From Cavia porcellus (lineage: Eukaryota; Chordata; Mammalia; Rodentia; Caviidae): DNA of 64,000 nt. Positions 12,599-22,097 of this stretch are shown in pieces (the stretch's first letter is position 1; each line of letters starts with the position of its first letter). The stretch is from positions 2,756,785 to 2,820,784 of the forward strand of contig NW_026947502.1 in NCBI RefSeq assembly GCF_034190915.1. Reading direction: 5' to 3'. A program made the position numbers and the translations under genes. Under the pieces are notes generated by a model that ran no database searches, was not told the origin of the DNA, and worked only from the letters and a program-made list of their open reading frames with translations.

Positions 12599-12600
12599 TT

Positions 12601-12614
12601 TGGTGCCGTGACTC
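12601..12614 (+). promoter_or_regulatory. Primer binding site, tRNA-His type
   Basis: TGGTGCCGTGACTC, two bases after the LTR, is complementary to the 3' end of mammalian tRNA-His including CCA. HERV-H-like class I elements use the same primer. A candidate splice donor (AAG|GTGAGC) follows at 12773/12774. Confidence 0.8.
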
Positions 12615-13175
12615 AATTGGCAGTCGACTGACTCCTGGGACACACCCAGTTCGAGTCCCCAGCTCTTCACAAACTGGATTACATCCTGGATTAATTCTCC
12701 GTTTTTTGTCTCCTGGGACCTGCTTAATTTGTCGCCAACTGCTAGCACACAACACCGGCCCAATTAATCTAAGGTGAGCAAACTCCAGAGAATTCTTCGG
12801 TGCTGGGCTCGGCCCCAGGCAGGTTTTCTTCCCCCTTTCCGTGGGTTCATGACCCTCTCACATCCTTAAGACAGCCCAGGGTAGGGTCTTTCTGGGCAAC
12901 CTGTGTCCACACTCAAAAACTCTCATGTCCTTTGGGTTCGGATAGCTCAAGGCAGAGTTTTCCTGGACCGGCTCACACTGTAAGACCCTCAAGTCCCACG
13001 GAGCTTTATGCTCTCACAGGCAGAACTGTTACTGAACCCATGTGGAAGCCACTTGGACATCTCTCGGTGATGACTGAGAAATACAAGTTTTTGGAACTCC
13101 AACTGCCGTTTGGTGTCATGGGACGAGCGACAGCTCAACCTCTGGACCATGGCTAGTTTCTTGCCTGAACTAGTC

Positions 13176-15063
13176 ATGGGAAACACTTTTTCTAAATCCC
13201 AAAAGACACCTCTGCAATGCTTACTTTCCAATCTATGCACTCTTAAAATTAAATGCACCATAAAAACTAAACAATTAAATTTTTTACTCCCAGGAAGCTT
13301 GGCCGACCTACCCACTTACTGGCAGCCCATGCCCCAAAGGGGGGACATTTGACCCCTCTATTCTCAAAAATCTATATGATTTCTGCCAAACTGGTGACAA
13401 GTTAACAGAGATCCCTTACATAGAGGCTTTCCTTGCTCTGAGAACGTGCGCCCGTCTCTCATTAATCCCCCGCCCAGGTACTTTTAGCTAACTCTGCTAC
13501 ATCACAAACTCTCCCCTCCTGGGCTCATGATCTGCTAGAGGAAGTACCCCAGTTTTTTATCAGCCGCTGCCTGCCTACTCCCAGAATCGTTCCTCGTCAT
13601 TATCTCCCACTGTGCGATCATCTTGCCCTCCCTCCCGGGACCCCTAATTCTCCCAGCGGCTCTAATCCCTCTGTTAGTGCTTCCTCGCAGTCTCTGACCT
13701 CTTACTCTCCTGAGAATTCTCTGTCCCCTACGGCATTCTCACCTCCCGCCCACCATACTAGGTCTCAGTCGCTATGTCCTTCCAGCAGGCCGCGTGACTG
13801 TTGCAGCTTGTGCCGGGGACCATCACCATGTTGCGGCCCTCTGCCATGTGAAAGGGTGCCGCCATCTTGGGATGGATCTCACGGTCAATGGCCACCCCCT
13901 TGTGGCTCCTCTTGTGATCAGCAACAGCTACCCTGTTGTGGACCACATGATGGTTCACTGTGCTGTGGACAGCAATTTCATCGCTGCAAGGCACACAGTG
14001 AGGTGCCAACTGCCTGTGTTTCCTTGGCTCATGTTAACTGGCAGCTGCTTTGTAGCCACTCTACAGATAATTGCTCACATGCACCTACTGGATGGATGGC
14101 TGCCCAATGGCTCTTTACTCCACAATCTTCTCCTCAATCTCTGCTACCACTTTGGGAGCAAGCTGGCCCCCAGGGTCTTGTTAATATACATGTGTCTTTC
14201 TCCCTTTCTGATTTATCTCAGGTTACCCATACATTAGGTAGCTTCTCTGTTGACCCATAGAATTATATCAGGCAATTTGAATTTATAACTAATTGTTATG
14301 ATTTACATTTTAAGGATGTTTATGTGTTTCTAAATACCACTCTCAGCTCACAAGAGCGAACTCAGCTGTGGCAGGCAGCTTGAGAAGAAGCTGATTGCAG
14401 ACATAAGGAGAACACTGCTGATAATGACCCTGGGCCTACAGCTGTGCTGGAACAAGATCCTAACTGGAACTATCAAAATGAAGAAGGTTCAACAAAATTA
14501 CATAAAATGATTGTCTAATTGTGGGCCTTAATAAGATTGCTCACAAACATACTAACTATAACAAACTTTTAGAACAGATCCAGGAGGCTAATGAAAACCC
14601 AGCTGTGCTCCTAAATCAGCTTCAGGAAACCTTAATTAAGTTTACTAATATGAACCCAGACTCTCATGAAGGGATAATTGTTGTTAACTCTTATTTTATT
14701 CCCCAGTCTGCTCCTGATATTTGTATAAAATTACAAAAGGTTGAACATGGCCCTCAAACTCTGCAAGGGGATCTACTTAAATTAGCTTTCCGTGTCTTCA
14801 GCAACAGAGAAAAAATTCAAAAAGAGGAAAAACAAGCTCAAAAAATAAAGTTTGCTAAATATCAGTCTGATCTCTTAGCAGTGGCACATGGGGCTCCCAG
14901 GACAAGAAATCCAAAACAAGGTGTGGCTGCCCGAGTCCTGCCCAGACCGTGCTTTAAATGCAGCAAACAAGGACACTGGGCAAAAGATTGCCCCAACCCT
15001 GGCATCCCTCTAGGGCCATGTCCCTACTGCAAGTTAGGGCCATTAGAAGAGAGACTGTCCTAG
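13176..15063 (+). pseudogene. gag of the class I provirus (broken)
   Basis: A Met-Gly start at 13176 opens a matrix-like segment that stops at about 13352, and further gag-like sequence continues in other frames. 13.8-14.15 kb is unusually Cys/Pro-rich. Capsid-like sequence runs from about 14.18 kb with in-frame stops between 14258 and 14520, then is open from 14521 to 15063. Near the end is one retroviral zinc knuckle of form C-x2-C-x4-H-x4-C (CFKCSKQGHWAKDC) at about 14949-14990, which identifies nucleocapsid. Several stops and at least one frame change mean no working Gag. Confidence 0.75.
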
Positions 15064-15450
15064 CCGACAGGAAGTGGGTAAGCCATCCTGTAACTCCTTG
15101 CCCTCATAGGAGACTCCATTGATGCCAGAGTCATCACTGACTGACCTGCTATGGAAGATTGACGGGGCTTGGGGCTCACAGCTCCCACTCTGGTAACCTT
15201 GTCGGAGCCCCGTGTCTCACTGGAGGTCTCAGGACTACAACCAAGGTGAAGTGGTCCCTATTTGGTCTACTTGGCTACCCCTACAGCAGTCAGTCGCTGA
15301 ACTCCCATCCTGGTTTCACATCACTCAGGCTAAGAGGTGCCCTCCCAGCCCTAAATCTGATCATTCTGAGTGGTCATGTCATCTTCTGTCGCCCACCCAC
15401 CTCTGTTTCACAAAGGCCTCAGAGCCACAGTTAACAGGCTAGTCATGTTT
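15064..15450 (+). pseudogene. pol remnant: start of protease joined to end of integrase
   Basis: After the gag stop, about 15.15-15.23 kb resembles the N-terminal edge of a class I protease. From about 15.24 kb the translation resembles the C-terminal tail of integrase (SWFHITQAKRCP-type sequence). Everything between is absent, so a large deletion joins them. The exact junction needs an alignment to a full-length relative. Confidence 0.5.
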
Positions 15451-16156
15451 TGTTATCCACTTTGCTTCCTAATTTCTTATGTTCTATTAATGATCATTTT
15501 TACAGCAGGACTCTTGACAGTCTTTCCCAAAGACTCCCACATCATGCGTAAGATAATCTTCATAATGTTCTATGTGATGACTGTTGTAGTTCTTTCTACC
15601 CTCAGCGTCTGGTTAAACGTGACATCCCTGAAAGCCTAAGCCCTTACCTTCCCTATACTGGTACAGCCACCACCTTCCCTGCTCCCCCTATTTTTTCCAG
15701 TTCAACTCCTGGACCAGAGACAAGTTTTATACACCTACCCTCTTAACTTTTATGCTTTCAGATGGGGGAGTAATCACCTCTCATACTTTACTCCTCCTAA
15801 CCTCACACTTACTTTTCAGAATTCTATCTCACTGTGACAATGATCCTACCTTAACGTCATCCTGATATAATGACGTCTAAATCAAAGGCACCTTTCCTTC
15901 TGCCTCACCTGGGTCCTTAAATATGACAGTGCCATGCCTCCTTATAACATCTTGTCTCTTTGTTTTTCCAGTCTAACACACGTGCATTCACCAGTGAAGT
16001 TGTCCTGGCTAAAACACCTGGCACCAGCATCTACCTGGGCATCAATTGTCATCCGTCAACTCCCCTAGACCCCAGTACAGTGCCCCCTGCCAGCAGGAAG
16101 CCGTTAAAGAGAGAAATCTTTGCCCCTTTTCATAATAATAATCATAAGACAGGATA
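15450..16156 (+). pseudogene. env-like 5' remnant and untranslated sequence before the 3' LTR
   Basis: A strongly hydrophobic frame at about 15442-15639 fits an env leader or membrane segment by position after the integrase tail. The rest is interrupted by stops. No clear polypurine tract is visible before the 3' LTR. The env assignment rests mainly on gene order. Confidence 0.35.
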
Positions 16157-16502
16157 TGAAAGAGTTTTGGCCCAGACAGGACACTGTAGCCTGTGAAGCC
16201 TTAGAGGCAGAACCAAGGAGCTCCTATCTCCCCCAGCCCTAGGAATTTACCTGTGACTCCATCTTCTCTGCCCCTAGGAATTTACCTATGGCACCAAAGA
16301 CCAATGGGCTACCTGTGCATCCCTAATGCCCCTTTAGGTTCCACCTCAACTGAGGGTACTTATATATCCCCCAACACCACATGTCTGCCAGAGAGAAAGC
16401 CGGACTCCAGAGGTTGGGTGGTGCTGGTTCTCTCTGTCCATGTTCTCAGAATAAAGCCCTCTTTTGTTTTATACTGCTCACCTTTTGGATATAATCTTAT
16501 CA
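16157..16502 (+). repeat. 3' LTR of the class I provirus
   Basis: It begins TGAAAGAGTTTTGG and ends CTTATCA. It is 346 bp against 313 bp in the 5' LTR; part of the extra length is a duplicated CCTAGGAATTTACCT segment at about 16239-16287. The AATAAAG signal is kept. Confidence 0.85.
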
Positions 16503-16807
16503 CAAACAACCAGGAAGTAAAGACATGGCGCACAGATGTGGGTGACATGGGTAACTCTGACCACACCTTAGAACTGCAGTTTCTCTGTCTCATTTCCGAC
16601 TATTTTCCTTTCCGTACCTCAGCAGGAGCCTGAAGTCAAATGTGCCTGGGCCCAGGACAGCCGTAAGGGAGCCCCAGGAGTGAAGGGGCAGCACCACTGG
16701 CCCAGGGATGGGCACTCATGCCAGCATGCTCCAGGCCCTGATGCCGAGGCTGCCTGGTGGACATGCAGCAAGGGAAGCGCCATGCAGCCAGTCTCGAAGT
16801 CAGAGAG

Positions 16808-16890
16808 CGGGGACTTGGGCTGTGTAGCTCAGTGGTAGAAAGCCTAGCAGGTGTGGGGCCCTGGGTCTGAACACTTACACTAGAAGAAAA
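16808..16890 (+). repeat. ID-type SINE (old)
   Basis: GGGCTGTGTAGCTCAGTGGTAG then GGGGCCCTGGGTCTGAAC. Confidence 0.7.
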
Positions 16891-16977
16891 AAATTACTGT
16901 AGTTATGCAGAGAAAGAAGTAAAAAATGGAACAAAACAAAGAAACAAAATACTTGTTAAGAGCCTGCTCTTAAGAGC

Positions 16978-17126
16978 CTACTGTAGTCCCAGCATTCTGG
17001 AGGCTGAGGCAGGAGGATTGTCACAAGTTCGAGACCAGCCTGGGCTACAAAGTGAGCTCAAGGCCAGCCTGAACTGCATAGAGACTCTGTCTCAAAAAGA
17101 CAAAAAAAAAAAAAAAAAAAAAAAAC
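16978..17126 (+). repeat. B1-like SINE with internal duplication
   Basis: TAGTCCCAGCATTCTGGAGG, CCAGCCTGGGCTACAAAG, then a second GGCCAGCCTGAACTGCATAG, GACTCTGTCTC and a long A-run. Confidence 0.85.
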
Positions 17127-17175
17127 CAGCCTGCTTTAGGTTCAGTGAGGCAAGGAGTTGAAGAAGGAATGACTG

Positions 17176-17288
17176 GGGGCTGGGGATTTAGCTCAGCGAC
17201 ATAAGCGCCTGCCTTGCAAGCAGGCAGTCGTGAGTTCGATCCCTGGTACCGATAAAAACGAAACAAAACAAAACAAAACAAAACAAAA
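17176..17288 (+). repeat. Young ID SINE with 15-bp target duplication
   Basis: GGGGCTGGGGATTTAGCTCA (A box), the CCTGCCTTGCAAGCAGG arm and GAGTTCGATCC (B box), with an AAAAC-repeat tail. AAGAAGGAATGACTG flanks it (17161-17175 and 17289-17303). Confidence 0.93.
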
Positions 17289-17365
17289 AGAAGGAATGAC
17301 TGAACTTCAAGCCTTGATTCGTGTGAAAGTGAAGCCCGAGGCCCTACTTAATAATATTCAAGTAC

Positions 17366-17460
17366 AGGGGCTGGGGCATAAGCACCTGCCTTGCAAGCAA
17401 GCAGTCGTGAGTTCGATCCCTGGTATCGATAAAAAACGAAAAAGACAAAAAAAAAAAAAA
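17366..17460 (+). repeat. ID SINE lacking the A box, with target duplication
   Basis: It starts AGGGGCTGGGG and goes straight to CATAAGCACCTGCC, missing 14 nt that include the A box. The B box and A-rich tail are intact. ATTCAAGTAC flanks it (17356-17365 and 17461-17470). Confidence 0.88.
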
Positions 17461-17649
17461 ATTCAAGTACTGGAGAAGGTTCCCATTCAAAGCTGCAGGA
17501 ACATAGACCTGAGGCCCAACTGACATCTCAAGGAAACTTCATAACATAACAGGCGTGGAGGTGGCCCTGCGGACACACGATGGGTCACTGAGATCAGGGT
17601 AAAACTTGGCTGATCTACCTCCAATTTGTCTTTTATTTTTTCCAATTTA

Positions 17650-17785
17650 TTTTTATTTAATTTTTAAAAGTTTTATTTATTTTTAGGCAGGGTCTCACTG
17701 TGTCCTTCAGGATGGCCTTGACTTTGACTCCTGCCTCAGCCTCAAGGGCTGGGACTGCAGGTGAGCCCCACCATGCTCACCTCTT
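17650..17785 (-). repeat. B1-like SINE (partial)
   Basis: GGCAGGGTCTCACTGTGTC and AGGGCTGGGACTGCAGG, complement B1 blocks with part of the middle missing. Confidence 0.6.
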
Positions 17786-18303
17786 GCCTCCATCTGGTCT
17801 CTTTTATTATTTTAAATCTCTGGGTCAAATCTCTGCTCAGCTCCACAGGGCACGCTCATCACTCTGCATGGCGAGATGAGTTTGCAGGCGCACAGCGGCC
17901 ACCTCCAGATGCCTTGGGATGCCTCCCAGGGTCCAGAATGGTCCTAAATCTGCAATGGATTCAAATTCCAGGGAAAGCAGCCTCACGGACCACCCCCAAG
18001 GAGGGGTCAGCTCCTGAGGTGGGGCGATTCACCCGGGATGGAACCGCCCCCCCCCCCCCCGCCCCAACCCAACCCCTTGGAGAACAATCATCTTGTGGGC
18101 ACTCAATTGCCAACCAAGCTGCGATGGAATTTAAAAAAAAAAAAAAAGCAGACAGGGAGGACCCGAGTTTTATAACTGTATTTTTAGCCTGGACAATTTA
18201 GTGACTTGGTGAGACCATTTCAAAGTATAAAAATTAAAAAGGGCGGGGCAGTAGCTCTGCGAGGCGGCCCTGGGTTCCCTCGCCAGTCTTGGGGGGTAGG
18301 GTG

Positions 18304-18660
18304 TGAAAGTTTTGGCCCAGACAGTACACTGCAGCAGGTAAAGCCTCAGGCAGAATAAAGGAGCTCCATCTTCCCCACCCCTAGGAATTTACCTGTGGCC
18401 CTATCTTCCCCACCCCTAGGAATTTGTCCCTGGCACCAAAGGACTCCCAATGAGATACCTGTGCATCCCTAATGCCCCCTCAGGCTCCACCACAAACCTA
18501 AGCTACACATATGCCTTTACTCCACGTGTCCCATGGCGAGATCACAGACCCCTGGGAGATGCCAGACCCCAGGGAGTCAGGGGGACTCTCTACGCATTCT
18601 CAAAATAAAGGTCATTTGTATTTCATACTTCTTTTCCGCCGCTGCCCCACAATTCTATCA
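18304..18660 (+). repeat. Solo LTR, same class I family as 12286/16157
   Basis: It starts TGAAAGTTTTGGCCC, ends TTCTATCA, keeps the doubled CCTAGGAATTT segment and an AATAAAGG signal, and is not flanked by internal sequence. The 5 bp on each side are GGGTG and GGCTG, a one-mismatch target duplication. Confidence 0.72.
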
Positions 18661-18889
18661 GGCTGGACCTATGGGGGGAATAAAAGAGACCGCATCTCTG
18701 GTACGCAAAGTGACCCTGGGTACCCCTCCGCACACGCCAGCGCTTTACTGCCTAGGCTTGCTTATGCTTCTTAGGCTTGTGTTTTAATTTTTGTGTTTAA
18801 TTTTCATCATACCCAGATCCCATGAAGAGCCGGTAAGGCCACAAGGCGGCTTAGCTGGTCAGGAAAGCCGAGCCACAGAGATGCAGGGG
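18661..18889. other. Short unclassified stretch between LTR elements
   Basis: No repeat family or coding signature seen. Confidence 0.4.
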
Positions 18890-19211
18890 TGTTGGGCGCA
18901 GGCGCTCAACATACCATACCCCACCCGGGACTAAGGACCACGCCAGCTTCCGCAATGCGCTACGTCCCTCTTTAAATTAGCCAACCCGTGCGCACTTCGT
19001 GCTCACTCCATACTCTGTGGCAACTCCTGATTGGCCACAGCTGGATATAGTAGCCGGAGCCTGCATCCCATTCCTGCCCTGCTTCCTTGTGGCAGCCTGT
19101 GATTGGTCACGGCCGAATATATAAACCAGAGCCCGCGTAAATAAACTAGCAGTTAACTGTCGTCCACAAGAGCATCTCCTGTGTCCTGTTTCATTGGAGC
19201 TGCGCCGGTCA
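18890..19211 (+). repeat. 5' LTR of the class II provirus
   Basis: TG...CA ends, 322 bp. It contains two CCAAT-like ATTGG motifs (near 19029 and 19092), a TATA-like AATATATAAACC near 19115 and an AATAAA signal near 19139. The same LTR recurs as the 3' copy and as a solo LTR at 43936. Confidence 0.92.
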
Positions 19212-19213
19212 AC

Positions 19214-19231
19214 TGGTGGCCCGTACGGGGA
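19214..19231 (+). promoter_or_regulatory. Primer binding site, tRNA-Ile(AAU) type
   Basis: TGGTGGCCCGTACGGGGA matches 18 of 18 bases complementary to the 3' end of mammalian tRNA-Ile(AAU) including CCA. Class II elements more often use tRNA-Lys or, in IAP, tRNA-Phe. Confidence 0.82.
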
Positions 19232-19621
19232 GCGCTGAGACGAGCGCTGAGACCCTCTCTCCGACAGTACGAGGAGAGCTGAGACCCTCTCTCCGATGGA
19301 ACAGAGCGTCAACAGGTAAAACCGTCAAGCGCCGATAGCGGGGGCTACTCGGCGGGCGGGGGCTGACAGGTTAAACTGCTCAACGTTGGTAGCGGGGGCT
19401 ACGCAACAGGCAGCGGGGGCTGCAGGGCCGGATAGCGGGGGCTATCGGGCAACCTTGGGCGGACGCGTCGCAAGGGTCGAGGAACTCGTAAAGAGAGTTC
19501 CCGGTGCCGTAAAGAGGCAGGTTTTGGGGGCGCCGTAAAGGGGCGCGGGGACTAAGCTGTCCCTGTACAAAAAAAATAAAATAAAAAAAAATAAAAAGAA
19601 ACTCTTGAAATTCCGGTTAAC
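19232..19621 (+). other. Class II provirus leader with short internal repeats
   Basis: GCTGAGACCCTCTCTCCGA occurs twice (19246-19264 and 19279-19297). GCGGGGGCT occurs five times between about 19338 and 19443. A splice donor candidate CAG|GTAAAA is at 19315/19316. An A-rich run (about 19568-19601) precedes the gag ATG. Such leaders normally carry packaging and dimerisation signals; that role is inferred here. Confidence 0.6.
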
Positions 19622-20929
19622 ATGGGTAACACGGCTACTCAGCCACTGTCAGTCGCCTTAAGCGACTTACTGAGAGAAAAGGGATTACAAATGAAACGAG
19701 AACAAATTCAAAACTTCCTCGATCAGGTCGATAAGGTAGCAGCTTGGTTTGGTCCCACAGGGTCCATTACCATCCCCAGCTGGGATAAATTAGGGAGAGA
19801 TCTTGACTTTGCAGCAGAAAATGGTCTCCTGGAGCCAGGAGTGAGACCCCTTTGGGCAGTGGTGAGAAGCTGCCTTGCAGACACCTCTTGTCGTGACCAT
19901 ATAAGGGCTGGCGCCATGGCGCTTGATTACCGCGAGCAATCTCGTGAGTCCAGTGCCGCAGGCGAGGTGACCCCACCCAACTCAGAAACAAAGGACTCGT
20001 CAGATAATGAGGGGGAGGAAGAAGTATACAAAATGGTGGATGCAGACACTACCAAAAGAGGGGAAGTCACACACACGCAGTCGAGAGGGCCTTACTCTGA
20101 GGCCATAAATGAGCTGCAACGCAGGATTTCTCAGAGTAAATGGGTCAATGAAAGTGAGTACGGGATCCCAGGGCCACCCCGTATAAGACCTACGGCTCTA
20201 CCTCCCGACCCGCCAGATTATCATGCTCACCAGAGACCCTGCCATCAGCTATGTAGCTGTCCACAATGGGTCCAGACGTCCCCTGGGACATTCCAGGAAG
20301 ACCTTTGGCATCAAGTCAAAAGAGAGGACCCAGGAGGCCTGGGCCGTTTTCTCCAGGCTTTCCCGGTTGCTGTAGATGCTCAGGGAAACAGAGCCCACCT
20401 GCCTATAGATATGAAGGCGATAAAGCATCTTAAGGAGGCCAGCACCATGTACGGTGTTAACGGGGCGTATATCCTGTCCCTAGTAGAAGCCCTGGCAGGA
20501 AATGCCATGACACCTGCTGATTGGGCCAGTTTGTGCAAGGCAGTGCTCAGCCCAGGCCAATATCTTGATTGGAAAGCTTGGAATGTTGAACTTGCCACAG
20601 AACAGGCCCAAGCTAATGCCCAGAACAATCAGGCCGCCTGGAACGCGGATATGTTATTAGGACAAGGGCAGTATCTCAATAACCAGCTGATATTTCCACA
20701 AGAGGTGTATGCACAGATAAATAGAATAGCCATACAAGCATGGAAACGGGTCTTGGCTAGGGGAGAAGTCTCAGGCCGCTTGACAAAAATTTTGCAGGGC
20801 CCGAGCAAGCCTTTTTCAGATTTTGTGGCCCGCATGATGGAGGCTGCAGGGAGAGTTTTTGGAGATGCAGAGACAGCCATGCCGCTCATTAAGCAGCTCA
20901 CAGCTGCTCTGGGTCAGCACCAGGTGTAG
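19622..20929 (+). CDS. gag: Truncated but open class II gag (matrix to capsid), 435 codons
   Basis: The ATG at 19622 gives a Met-Gly (myristoylation-type) start, a betaretroviral matrix-like domain (about residues 1-100, with an IPSWDKLGRDL motif), an acidic linker, and capsid from about residue 235. The capsid C-terminal half has a major-homology-type stretch near residues 390-415 (QGPSKPFSDFVARMMEAAGR). The frame ends after GQHQV and lacks nucleocapsid: no zinc knuckle is present. The stop arises at a deletion junction joining capsid to a polymerase remnant. A long frame without stops is notable in a defective element; expression is untested. Confidence 0.8.
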   Translation: MGNTATQPLSVALSDLLREKGLQMKREQIQNFLDQVDKVAAWFGPTGSITIPSWDKLGRDLDFAAENGLLEPGVRPLWAVVRSCLADTSCRDHIRAGAMALDYREQSRESSAAGEVTPPNSETKDSSDNEGEEEVYKMVDADTTKRGEVTHTQSRGPYSEAINELQRRISQSKWVNESEYGIPGPPRIRPTALPPDPPDYHAHQRPCHQLCSCPQWVQTSPGTFQEDLWHQVKREDPGGLGRFLQAFPVAVDAQGNRAHLPIDMKAIKHLKEASTMYGVNGAYILSLVEALAGNAMTPADWASLCKAVLSPGQYLDWKAWNVELATEQAQANAQNNQAAWNADMLLGQGQYLNNQLIFPQEVYAQINRIAIQAWKRVLARGEVSGRLTKILQGPSKPFSDFVARMMEAAGRVFGDAETAMPLIKQLTAALGQHQV

Positions 20930-20939
20930 TTCGTTAACT

Positions 20940-21480
20940 TGGCAGGAGTCGGGGCTTGTTGACGGCCCTACCACAAGACAAAGCAAAAGCCACATCCAAA
21001 CTTATTCAAGAGCAATTAAAGTTAGGCCATATCAAACCCTCAAGTCTATTCTGTTTAAACAAAAGGAGGGTATTGCCCAGGGCATGACACCTAGGGCCAG
21101 ACTAAATCTCGCCCTCTTCACTTACAATTTTGTAAACATCAACCCACAAGGATCCACGCCAGCACAGCTACATGCCAACCCTGTCGCACCCAAACATGGT
21201 TGGGTACGCTGGAAAGACCTCCTGCATGGGGTGTGGAGAGGCCCCAGCCCAGTACTTAGTTGGGCGAGAGGGGCGGTCTGTATCTTCCCGCAGGAAGAAG
21301 GCAGCAAACCTGTCTGGGTCCCGGAACGCCTGATACGTCCCTGCAAACCACCAGACCCCGACCCAGAGGAAACGTCAACCACAGAACAGGGGAACCAACA
21401 GGAGCCTCACAAGCCAGACCAAGCAAGTACACCCACAACTCCCATTAACTATGGCACCTTGGCCAACTCCCCTGGTTAGT
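20940..21480 (+). pseudogene. pol remnant: start of reverse transcriptase joined to end of integrase
   Basis: About 20955-21045 translates, in one frame, to sequence like the N-terminal edge of class II reverse transcriptase (LIQEQLKLGHIKPS). From about 21047, in a different frame, it resembles the C-terminal tail of integrase (VRWKDLLHGVWRGPSPVL, VWVPERLIRPC). So at least two deletions occurred: capsid to RT start, then RT start to integrase end. The catalytic domains of RT, RNase H and integrase are absent. Confidence 0.7.
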
Positions 21481-22082
21481 AGCCTCCTTTTCCCCTCCTT
21501 CTTGCATCTCGTATGGCCCTTGCAGCCAATGACTTTTCCAAATTGCTCCACCGCAACCTGTTATATGTTATAATGTTGGGATAACAGTACACTTTCAGCT
21601 GTTGTTATGCAGGTACTCCAGTTCGCACCGGTTCCAGTTATGGCAGACTCAGACGAGTTTCCTGTGATCCAGCTCGGGCCAACTCTCCAATTGGCTTTCA
21701 TAAAGGAATGGGCAGGAACAGGGGCTCTGGCTACCATGACTACACTTGCCGCATTCGGCAGTCTACTTCTGCTCTGTCGGATTCGCAGACAAAGGAATAG
21801 GGACAAAGTATCAAACAAGCATTGCTGATCATGGAATCTGGTCAAAGCCCGGCAGCATGGCTCGCCATGCTGTGATGCAGGTGTGGAGCAAAGCATTGCA
21901 GGGGGTGTCGTCCTTGGCCAGGAGACACCCCGGTCCCCATGTCGGTGAGCATGCGGGTTGGGCTCATAAAACAATACTCCCGGCCCCTCCAAAAGAGCAC
22001 CAACGAGTAGTGAGGCACTGTCATGACTGCAGCGTGACACCTCACGAGGGGCACCAACCTCTGGAGACCCTGCGTCAGTTAT
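21481..22082 (+). pseudogene. env transmembrane remnant and 3' untranslated region
   Basis: A 73-codon frame at 21607-21828 includes a hydrophobic membrane-spanning-type segment followed by basic residues (LLLLCRIRRQR), as at the end of a retroviral transmembrane subunit. The surface subunit and fusion peptide are missing. Env is assigned by gene order and the membrane-plus-basic pattern. Confidence 0.5.
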
Positions 22083-22097
22083 AAAGAAAGGGGGAGA
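22083..22097 (+). promoter_or_regulatory. Polypurine tract of the class II provirus
   Basis: AAAGAAAGGGGGAGA is all purine and ends exactly at the 3' LTR start, where plus-strand DNA priming is expected. Confidence 0.85.

Larger units (their letters stand above)
12286..16502 (+). mobile_element. Class I (ERV1, gammaretrovirus-like) provirus, internally deleted
   Basis: Two related LTRs (12286-12598 and 16157-16502) flank 3.6 kb of internal sequence. CAAAC precedes the 5' LTR (12281-12285) and follows the 3' LTR (16503-16507), a 5-bp target duplication. The primer site fits tRNA-His. Order inside: leader, gag with stops, the first codons of protease, a jump to the C-terminal end of integrase, an env-like 5' remnant, then the 3' LTR. 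Reverse transcriptase, RNase H and most of integrase are missing. It cannot replicate on its own. The LTRs differ by substitutions and indels, so the insertion is not recent. Confidence 0.85.

Noticed and set aside
13794..14237. 147- and 150-codon overlapping frames as a possible host gene
   Set aside because: They lie between gag matrix and capsid remnants within the provirus, and one runs directly into capsid-like sequence.
15442..15639. Possible small host membrane protein
   Set aside because: It lies inside the class I provirus after an integrase-like tail, so an env leader remnant is the simpler reading.
17176..17260. tRNA gene-like sequence with A and B boxes
   Set aside because: It is a tRNA-derived ID SINE: A-rich tail, target duplications and many dispersed copies. 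All tRNA-like hits in the window are SINEs.
18047..18061. C homopolymer as a structured element
   Set aside because: It is a single-base run with no flanking symmetry.
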